Assembly: GCA_030595925.1 (NCBI GenBank)
Contig: JAUVLC010000129.1
Location: 1-6,608, forward strand
Origin: Clostridia bacterium
GTDB lineage: Bacteria > CBDUZB01 > JAGLHV01
Reading direction: 5' to 3'
Length of the DNA: 6,608 nt
Of this stretch, positions 1 to 4,503 are shown in pieces. The translations under genes and the position numbers were made by a program. The notes beneath the pieces are model-generated. The model was not told the DNA's origin and did not search any database. It worked only from the letters and a program-made list of their open reading frames with translations. Each line of letters starts with the position of its first letter. Positions within the stretch are counted from its first letter, which is position 1.

Positions 1-318
1 CGGGATAAATTTGGAAAACTGCCTGGGAGTGTAATAGCTGATAGGATATATGGGACACGGAAGAATCGTAAATTTCTGAAGAAAATCCGTATAAAAGATG
101 CCTTTCCGTTATTAGGTAAAGCGAAATTGAGTGAAAAAAAACGCAAAGAAGTTCGAAAGGCGCAAAGGAAACGGAATCAAATAGAAGGAATGATTTGTTG
201 TGGAAAAAGGAAATATCAATTGGACAGGGTAGAATATCGCATTGCAGACGGAGCAGAAATGTGGGTAAGGATGGGATTAATAGGAATGAACTTAACGGCA
301 GCTTTAAAGAGAATATAA
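1..318 (+). CDS. IS5/IS1182-type DDE transposase, C-terminal part (cut by window edge)
   Basis: The frame is open from base 1 to the TAA at 316-318, giving 105 residues of the C-terminal end; the N-terminus lies outside the window. The visible part has the second and third catalytic regions of an IS4/IS5-superfamily DDE transposase. ADRIYG at residues 13-18 supplies the second Asp (D14), and the block RNQIEGMICCGKRKYQLDRV (59-78) supplies the catalytic Glu (E62). Relatives usually have a G-Q-G-K type sequence where this one has C-C-G-K. The basic stretch between them (residues 40-60) and the closing hydrophobic segment (about 88-103, MNL) are also typical. The protein would catalyse cut-and-paste movement of its own element. 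Family placement rests on recalled motifs; whether it is full length upstream cannot be seen. An in-frame ATG at 127 is internal and is not a plausible start. Confidence 0.85.
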   Translation, partial: RDKFGKLPGSVIADRIYGTRKNRKFLKKIRIKDAFPLLGKAKLSEKKRKEVRKAQRKRNQIEGMICCGKRKYQLDRVEYRIADGAEMWVRMGLIGMNLTAALKRI

Positions 319-440
319 TATCGAATAAGATGGGATAAGATAAGAGAAAAAAAACAAACGGATAAAAATAGGATGTTGAATTATTTCAAAGAAATGTTTT
401 TTTAATTAAAATTTGAAAACAAGTTTTTCAACAGACCCTA
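1..440 (+). mobile_element. Right end of an IS5/IS1182-like insertion sequence
   Basis: The transposase tail (1-318) is followed by about 120 bases of AT-rich non-coding DNA. That stretch ends in CAAGTTTTTCAACAGACCC (420-438). Read inward on the opposite strand this is GGGTCTGTTGAAAAAC, which looks like a terminal inverted repeat of this type of element. The following bases, CTAA (438-441), resemble the YTAR target duplicated by IS5 itself, but the left end is outside the window, so neither the inverted repeat nor the target duplication can be confirmed. Just inside the end, TTGAAAAC (413-420) and GTTTTTCAA (423-431) form a near-perfect hairpin that may be part of the end or may stop transcription out of the element. 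The boundary at 440 is an estimate. Confidence 0.6.
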
Positions 441-470
441 ATTTCATTAAGATGATCAGGTAAATTGAAA

Positions 471-1142
471 ATGAGTAAAATTAAAATAGACAAGATTATT
501 CGGTCAAAAAGAAGGACTTTAGCGTTGGAGATTGAGCCTGATGCCAGTCTGATTGTCAGGGCTCCTCAAAGAATTTCATTAGATTACATTGAACAAATTG
601 TGCAAAAAAAGCGTTTATGGATACAAAGTAAACAGCAATTGACCAGGGAGAAACATGCAAAAATACAATCAAATGGATTTGTGAATGGGGAAGGTTTTCT
701 TTATTTGGGCCATACCTATCCTTTATCTATCGTTAATAATAATGTTCCGTTTCTATTCGATAATAAATTTTTACTTTCAAAAGATCACCTTCCAAAAGGG
801 AGAAAACTATTTATAGATTGGTATAAGAAAGCAGCATATCAGAAGATAGGAGACAGATTAGATTGGCATTCTTCTATTTCCGGGCTTAAATATAACAAAT
901 TTGGCATAACAAGTGCTCAAAAACGTTGGGGTTCTTGTAATTATAAGAATAATTTATCTTTTAGTTGGCGATTAATAATGACCCCGTGGAGGATAATTGA
1001 TTATGTGGTTGTTCATGAATTAGTCCATACTGTAGAAAAAAATCACTCAAAGAGGTTTTGGAATAAAGTTAAGTTGTTGGATCCGAATTATCAAGACAAC
1101 AGGAAATGGATAAAAGAAAACGAGCATAGATTAATAATTTAA
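471..1142 (+). CDS. YgjP-like zinc metallopeptidase (DUF45, M48-type)
   Basis: A 223-residue protein matching the YgjP/DUF45 family (PF01863), predicted cytoplasmic zinc peptidases related to the SprT/WLM gluzincins. The zinc motif HELVH is at residues 182-186 (E183 catalytic) and the family's third ligand is the His in NHSKRFW (H192). Other family hallmarks are SAQKRWGSC (148-156), SWRLIM then IDYVVVHEL ahead of the zinc site, and the closing DPNYQDNRKWIKEN. The N-terminal half (about 1-110) is the usual antiparallel domain. Length is normal and the gene looks intact. I prefer ATG 471, with AGG at 458-460 about 10 bases upstream; TTG 465, two codons earlier, is possible. The substrate is unknown; relatives often sit beside type I restriction genes, but none is visible here. 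It lies immediately downstream of the insertion-sequence end, so its native promoter may have been displaced. Confidence 0.88.
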   Translation: MSKIKIDKIIRSKRRTLALEIEPDASLIVRAPQRISLDYIEQIVQKKRLWIQSKQQLTREKHAKIQSNGFVNGEGFLYLGHTYPLSIVNNNVPFLFDNKFLLSKDHLPKGRKLFIDWYKKAAYQKIGDRLDWHSSISGLKYNKFGITSAQKRWGSCNYKNNLSFSWRLIMTPWRIIDYVVVHELVHTVEKNHSKRFWNKVKLLDPNYQDNRKWIKENEHRLII

Positions 1143-1160
1143 ATATTTGTTATGGTTATC

Positions 1161-1197
1161 AAAAATAGGGCTGAATAGAGAACGGTCCCTTATTTTT
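1161..1197 (+). terminator. Possible rho-independent terminator after the DUF45 gene
   Basis: AAAAATAGGG (1161-1170) pairs with CCCTTATTTTT (1187-1197) with a single bulged T, leaving a 16-base loop and a T-rich 3' side. It starts 18 bases after the upstream stop codon. The A-tract and T-tract on opposite sides would allow it to act in either direction. The stem has only three G-C pairs and the loop is large, so this is a weak candidate. Confidence 0.35.
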
Positions 1198-1242
1198 CTC
1201 GAGACGTTCCAAATGATTTTTTGTTAGCACTCGAAAATTTCC

Positions 1243-1271
1243 TTGACACCACCAAACAATAAACATAAAAT
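1243..1271 (+). promoter_or_regulatory. Sigma70-type promoter for the repeat-protein gene
   Basis: TTGACA (1243-1248) and TAAAAT (1266-1271) are separated by exactly 17 bases. Transcription would begin near 1278, giving a leader of about 50 bases before ATG 1328. It is the only strong promoter-like sequence in this 185-base gap and fits a monocistronic unit. Confidence 0.7.
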
Positions 1272-1310
1272 AGGTTAAAATAATTAACCAAGACTTAAGT
1301 TCCAAAACAA

Positions 1311-1318
1311 GGAGGAGG
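1311..1318 (+). promoter_or_regulatory. Strong, duplicated Shine-Dalgarno site
   Basis: GGAGGAGG at 1311-1318 contains two overlapping GGAGG cores. The second ends 9 bases before ATG 1328, an ideal spacing. This fixes the start of the repeat-protein gene and suggests high translation. Confidence 0.8.
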
Positions 1319-1327
1319 TAAACAAAA

Positions 1328-2626
1328 ATGAAGAGAATTCTTTCTATTTTATTTGCTTTAATACTGTTGATAGTATGTTTTGTTTATATCAATATCGGAA
1401 AAAAGAAGGCAAAATGGCAGACCGCAGAACTTATTGAGACAAATGTAGGAAATGCCTTGTCTCCTCAAGTGGCCATGGATTCAGATGGTAATGCCATTGC
1501 TACCTGGTACCAGTGGGATGGCACAAGGTATATTTGGGCAAATAGATACGTAAAAGGCACAGGCTGGCAGATTGCAGAACGCATTGAAACAGATGATGTA
1601 GCAGATGGCTTTTATCCTCAAGTGGCCATGGATTCATATGGTAATGCTGTAGCTACTTGGCAACAGAATGATGCCACAAGGAATAACATCTGGGCAAATA
1701 GATACGTAAAAGATACAGGTTGGCAAACCCCAGAACTCATTGAGACAGATAATACAGGAAGTGCCTTTCCTCCTCAACTGGCTATGGATTCAAGTGGCAA
1801 TGCTATTGCTACCTGGCCTCAGCGTGATGGGACAAGGTATAACATCTGGGCAAATAGATACGTAGCAGGTACAGGTTGGCAGACCTCAGAACTCATTGAG
1901 ACGAATGCAGAAAACGCCGGCTTTCCTCAAGTGGCCATGGATTCAAATGGTAATGCTGTTGCTACCTGGTCTCAGAATTCTAACATCCGGGCAAATAGAT
2001 ACGTAGCAGGTACAGGCTGGCAGACCCCAGAACTCATTGAGACAAATGCAGGAAATGCTAGTTCTCCTCAAGTGGCCATGGATTCAGATGGTAATGCTAT
2101 TGCTACCTGGCAACAGAGTGATGCCACAAGACTTAACATTTGGGCAAGTAGATACGTAGCAGGTACAGGCTGGCAGATTCCAGAACTTGTTGAGACGAAT
2201 GCAGGAAACGCCGGCTACCCTCAACTGGCTATGGATTTAGATGGTAATGCTATTGCTACCTGGCAGCAAAATGATGGCACAAGGAATAATATTTGGGCAA
2301 ATAGATACGTAGCAGATACAGGCTGGCAGACCCCAGAACTTATTGAGACAGATAATGCAGGAAACACCGGCTCCCCTCAAGTGGCCATGGATCCAAATGG
2401 TAATGCTATTGCTATCTGGTATCAGAATGATGGCACAAGGAATAATATCTGGGCAAATAGATACGTAAAAGACACAGGCTGGCAGACCGCAAAACTTATT
2501 GAGACAAATATAGGAAACGCCAGTTCCCCTCAAGTGGCCATGGATCCAGATGGTAATGCTATTGCTACCTGGCATCAGAGTGATGGCACAAGGAATAATA
2601 TCTGGGCAAATAGATATGGGGAATAA
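1328..2626 (+). CDS. Exported eight-repeat (probable beta-propeller) surface protein, lacking its C-terminal sorting tail
   Basis: A 432-residue protein. It begins with a signal sequence or signal anchor (K2-R3, then a hydrophobic run at about 4-22, followed by KKK at 25-27), so it leaves the cytoplasm. C17 is preceded by LLIV, a poor lipobox. From W30 to the end it consists of eight tandem repeats of 47-52 residues starting at W30, W80, W132, W184, W231, W282, W333 and W385. The consensus opens with GWQTPELIET, has PQVAMDSDGNAIATW in the centre, and closes with DGTRNNIWANRYV. This Trp/Asp/Gly-rich pattern and the repeat length suit four-stranded propeller blades; similar repeat proteins occur on the surface of environmental bacteria. 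Ligand and function are unknown. The frame stops abruptly after NRYGE, and a PEP-CTERM-like tail follows in another frame, so this is probably a frameshifted version of a longer protein (about 467 residues if one G of 2618-2621 is removed). It has its own promoter and strong Shine-Dalgarno site. Confidence 0.85.
   Translation: MKRILSILFALILLIVCFVYINIGKKKAKWQTAELIETNVGNALSPQVAMDSDGNAIATWYQWDGTRYIWANRYVKGTGWQIAERIETDDVADGFYPQVAMDSYGNAVATWQQNDATRNNIWANRYVKDTGWQTPELIETDNTGSAFPPQLAMDSSGNAIATWPQRDGTRYNIWANRYVAGTGWQTSELIETNAENAGFPQVAMDSNGNAVATWSQNSNIRANRYVAGTGWQTPELIETNAGNASSPQVAMDSDGNAIATWQQSDATRLNIWASRYVAGTGWQIPELVETNAGNAGYPQLAMDLDGNAIATWQQNDGTRNNIWANRYVADTGWQTPELIETDNAGNTGSPQVAMDPNGNAIAIWYQNDGTRNNIWANRYVKDTGWQTAKLIETNIGNASSPQVAMDPDGNAIATWHQSDGTRNNIWANRYGE
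1415..2623 (+). repeat. Eight tandem coding repeats of about 150 bp with higher-order duplication
   Basis: Units start at 1415, 1565, 1721, 1877, 2018, 2171, 2324 and 2480. Most units contain GCAAATAGATACGTA and CAAGTGGCCATGGAT unchanged at the DNA level, so the array expanded recently or is homogenised by recombination. Units 3 and 6 share the variant CAACTGGCTATGGAT, units 4 and 7 share an Asn codon in the NGNA position, and units 5 and 8 share the NASSPQVAMD and QSD variants. This indicates that a three-unit block of about 450 bp (1721-2170) was duplicated as 2171-2623. Unit 4 is about four to five codons short in its third quarter. Confidence 0.9.
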
Positions 2627-2732
2627 TAGGGGATATTATAAAAAACTATCTGTTCCTAAAACCGCAACAATGGTGTTTTTAGGTACAAAGCTTTTGGGTC
2701 TGTTGGGCTTCAAAAGAAAGAAAAAAGTTTAA
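2616..2732 (+). pseudogene. Out-of-frame PEP-CTERM-like sorting tail of the preceding gene
   Basis: In the frame shifted by one base from the repeat gene, the DNA encodes NNRGYYKKLS followed by VPKTATMVFLGTKLLGLLGF (2652-2711) and KRKKKV, ending at TAA 2730-2732. The order is a Pro-containing motif, a hydrophobic segment of about 17 residues, then a basic tail at the very C-terminus, 26 residues in all. That is the architecture of the PEP-CTERM signal cut by exosortase, whose consensus runs V-P-E-P-A-T then a Leu/Gly-rich helix and R/K residues. Here PEP has become PKT and a Lys sits inside the hydrophobic run, so it is degenerate as well as out of frame. Removing one G from the GGGG at 2618-2621 joins it directly to the last repeat (NRY). 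It has no ribosome binding site and is not an independent gene. Confidence 0.6.
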
Positions 2733-2770
2733 ATTAAATAAAAAAAAACAAAGGGGTCTGACTTTTTTAT

Positions 2771-2791
2771 TCTTAAATTATTATTTTAAGA
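2771..2791 (+). repeat. AT-rich inverted repeat in the gap, possible terminator or repeat-element relic
   Basis: TCTTAAA (2771-2777) and TTTAAGA (2785-2791) are perfect inverted arms around a 7-base AT loop. A second pairing is possible between GGTCT (2755-2759) and AGACC (2788-2792), enclosing the first. It is preceded by an A-rich run and AAAGGGGTCTGACTTTTTTA (2750-2769). It lies about 40 bases after the PEP-CTERM relic and could end transcription of that unit, but no T-tract follows the arms. Function is uncertain. Confidence 0.35.
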
Positions 2792-2848
2792 CCATTCCCT
2801 ATCCCTTTCTCTTCGTGTTTTTTCCACCCCACAAGCAAAACTTTTCCA

Positions 2849-2877
2849 TTGACTTTCTACCATTTCAGTGGTAATTT
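2849..2877 (+). promoter_or_regulatory. Probable sigma70-type promoter for the receiver-epimerase unit
   Basis: TTGACT (2849-2854) and TAATTT (2872-2877) are 17 bases apart. The -35 box matches consensus at five of six positions and the -10 box keeps the critical T, A and final T. Transcription would start near 2884, giving a leader of about 37 bases before ATG 2921. Confidence 0.5.
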
Positions 2878-2920
2878 ATCTAAAGAAGGGAATAATTTAC
2901 CGAAAAGAAAGGGACATATA

Positions 2921-3301
2921 ATGGAAGAGAAATTAAAAAATAAAATTTTCATTGTGGATGATGAGGAAGGAGTGAGAGATGTGTTTAAAAAAGTTTTAAT
3001 CTCAAAAGGATATGAAGTAGAAGTTTTTCCTAACAGTGAAGGATTATTAAGTTATATAATTTCCTCTCCTCCCGACCTGCTTATTATGGATCTTAACCTG
3101 CCGTGGGAAAAAGGGGAAGATTTTATTGAAAGATTTAAATCCATCGAAAAAATCGGTAACCTGCCTGTCATTGTAATTTCCGGAAAAAAGATGTTGCCAT
3201 CCAATATTGAACACCTTAAAATCAAAGGGGTATCAAGTTTTTTTTCAAAACCTTTTGATATCCAGGATATTCTAAATGAGATGTCAAAGATATTAATGTA
3301 A
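2921..3301 (+). CDS. Stand-alone response-regulator receiver domain protein
   Basis: A 126-residue single-domain receiver (REC) protein. All signature residues are present: acidic pair D13-D14 in FIVDDEEG, phospho-acceptor D57 in LLIMDLNLP, the switch Ser S87 in VIVISGKK, and the K110-P111 pair in FFSKPFD. The domain fills the protein; there is no DNA-binding or enzymatic output domain, so it would act through protein-protein contact or as a phosphate relay (CheY/Spo0F-like). No histidine kinase is encoded nearby, so its partner must lie elsewhere. ATG 2921 is chosen because the receiver fold starts right after it and AAAGGGA lies 6-7 bases upstream. The frame is open further upstream from TTG 2849, but that extension does not belong to the domain and overlaps the promoter. 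It is probably co-transcribed with the epimerase-like gene 26 bases downstream. Confidence 0.9.
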   Translation: MEEKLKNKIFIVDDEEGVRDVFKKVLISKGYEVEVFPNSEGLLSYIISSPPDLLIMDLNLPWEKGEDFIERFKSIEKIGNLPVIVISGKKMLPSNIEHLKIKGVSSFFSKPFDIQDILNEMSKILM

Positions 3302-3327
3302 AAACCGTCCCAAAAAAATAAAAACTT

Positions 3328-4341
3328 ATGAAAAATTTTTCTATTCTTGAAAAACAATTTGGAGAAACTACGCTATATAAACTTATTAATAATTCAAATA
3401 GTGAATCTGTGAGCATAACGCAATTTGCTTCTTCTATTGAAAGTTTAATGCTTAAATTCCATTCCGGCCTTAATAATATTATATTTTCCCATAGCTCTTT
3501 TGAGGAATTAAAAGCAAAGCCATTTATTGGAGGTGCTTCTTTTCTTTCTGTTGCCGGAAGAGTTCCTAATGCCAAAGCAACAGTAAATTTACCAGGCAAA
3601 AAAGAGAATTATAGATTGCCATTCACTAAAGATACTAATTATTTTATTCATGGTTTTGCAGGGATGAGTGAATTTGAACTTGTGAAAGAAAAGTCCGGAG
3701 TATTTGATGATTGTTGTGTATTGACTTTGCGCTATGTTACGGATAAAAGATATAAAGAATATCCTTCAGGAATTGAGATGGTAACAAGTAATATTCTTTC
3801 CGAAGGGAAATTTGAAGAGCGTGTTTTAATAACGAATAAATCAGATAAGGTTGTGCCCGTTGCCGCAGGAAGGCATGCTTCTTTTTGTCTTTCATCTGGT
3901 GGTGCAACGCTGATTGATAACTGGCTGTTAAAACTAAATGCCAGGGAAAAATTGGAACTAGATGGTAACAAGTTATTTACCGGTAAGATGTTATCATTAA
4001 ATGAAAATGATAAATTTAATTTTAATAAGATTCATTCGCTTAGCAATTTGGAAATGGATACTATTTATATGATAGATGGAAATGAATACAGTAGGGAAGC
4101 AGCGGTTTTATATAATCCGGAAAACAAAATTGGTATCAAGCTGTCCGTGGCAAAACAAGTCAATAATTTGGTTGTCTGGACCAATGATATGGGTCCATCT
4201 AAGTTAAGCAGACAATTTGTAGCTCTGGAACCTTGTTGTAATATAGGTGCATCTTTTTCCAATCCGGAGATAATTAAACAAACAGTTTTATATCCGCAGG
4301 AATCACTGTCGTATTGGTGGAATGTGGAAGGGGTACAATAG
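3328..4341 (+). CDS. Aldose 1-epimerase (galactose mutarotase) superfamily protein
   Basis: A 337-residue protein with the outline of the aldose-1-epimerase/mutarotase superfamily, a beta-sandwich that interconverts alpha and beta anomers of free or phosphorylated sugars. The N-terminus (FGETTLYKLIN, then SVSIT) matches the family start. PFIGGASFLSVAGRVPNAKA (65-84) corresponds to the substrate-rim segment. FIHGFAGMSEFELV (106-119) holds the first active-site His (H108), GRHASF (181-186) the second (H183), and VALEPCCNIG (298-307) the catalytic Glu (E301). LYPQESLSYWW near the end matches the usual L-P-G-E-S segment. Homology is clear at the motif level but the protein is divergent, so the actual sugar is unknown and a binding-only role is possible. 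No signal peptide is seen. There is no convincing Shine-Dalgarno site before ATG 3328, yet a stop at 3319-3321 and the family N-terminus support this start. Translation may depend on the receiver gene upstream. Confidence 0.78.
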   Translation: MKNFSILEKQFGETTLYKLINNSNSESVSITQFASSIESLMLKFHSGLNNIIFSHSSFEELKAKPFIGGASFLSVAGRVPNAKATVNLPGKKENYRLPFTKDTNYFIHGFAGMSEFELVKEKSGVFDDCCVLTLRYVTDKRYKEYPSGIEMVTSNILSEGKFEERVLITNKSDKVVPVAAGRHASFCLSSGGATLIDNWLLKLNAREKLELDGNKLFTGKMLSLNENDKFNFNKIHSLSNLEMDTIYMIDGNEYSREAAVLYNPENKIGIKLSVAKQVNNLVVWTNDMGPSKLSRQFVALEPCCNIGASFSNPEIIKQTVLYPQESLSYWWNVEGVQ

Positions 4342-4441
4342 CAATGGTCGGTAAGCAGTACATTATTAATAGCAAATGAGGATATATCTTGACATCTTGA
4401 CAACGTTCCCAAGGCTAATCTAAAAAAATGGCAAAAAAGAC

Positions 4442-4470
4442 TTGACAATGAAGCAAATATACTATATAAT
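4442..4470 (+). promoter_or_regulatory. Perfect-consensus sigma70 promoter for the Fic gene
   Basis: TTGACA (4442-4447) and TATAAT (4465-4470) both match consensus at all six positions and are separated by the optimal 17 bases. Transcription should start near 4477, leaving about 27 bases before ATG 4504. A promoter this strong in front of a potential toxin implies repression, consistent with the overlapping palindrome. Confidence 0.85.
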
Positions 4471-4489
4471 CGCTTCATATAAAGAAGCG
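4449..4489 (+). promoter_or_regulatory. Candidate operator: GAAGCG/CGCTTC half-sites over the Fic promoter start
   Basis: CGCTTC (4471-4476) and GAAGCG (4484-4489) form a perfect 6-base inverted repeat with a 7-base spacer, placed over the predicted transcription start. A third half-site, TGAAGC (4449-4454), lies inside the promoter spacer and is the inverse of GCTTCA at 4472-4477, centred 22 bases from it. The position is typical of a repressor operator, and the Fic protein itself ends in a helix-turn-helix, so autorepression is the simplest inference. In RNA the same arms could form a small hairpin just before the ribosome site AGAGG (4493-4497). Confidence 0.55.
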
Positions 4490-4503
4490 AAAAGAGGTAT
4501 TAA

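Noticed and set aside
1224-1232. TTAGCACTC, identical to the left arm of the CIRCE heat-shock operator
   Set aside because: After the required 9-base spacer the sequence is CTTGACACC, not GAGTGCTAA, so there is no right arm and no HrcA operator.
2237-2575. Open frame of 112 codons on the minus strand inside the repeat gene
   Set aside because: It is itself repetitive because it is the antisense of the tandem repeats, has no ribosome site, and is fully explained by the + strand gene.
2849-2920. N-terminal extension of the receiver gene from TTG 2849
   Set aside because: The extension falls outside the receiver fold and overlaps the promoter boxes, whereas ATG 2921 has a good ribosome site.
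3052-3599. Two minus-strand open frames over the receiver and epimerase genes
   Set aside because: They lie antisense to genes with clear family motifs, have no ribosome sites and show no recognisable domains.
4398-4426. TTGACA at 4398-4403 as a second Fic promoter
   Set aside because: No -10 box lies at 16-18 bases; the sequence there is TAAAAA at best, far weaker than the promoter at 4442-4470.
4065-4478. Minus-strand open frame of 137 codons running from the epimerase end into the Fic promoter region
   Set aside because: The Cys/Ser/Leu-rich translation has no family features, and it overlaps both the conserved C-terminus of the epimerase and the Fic promoter on the opposite strand.
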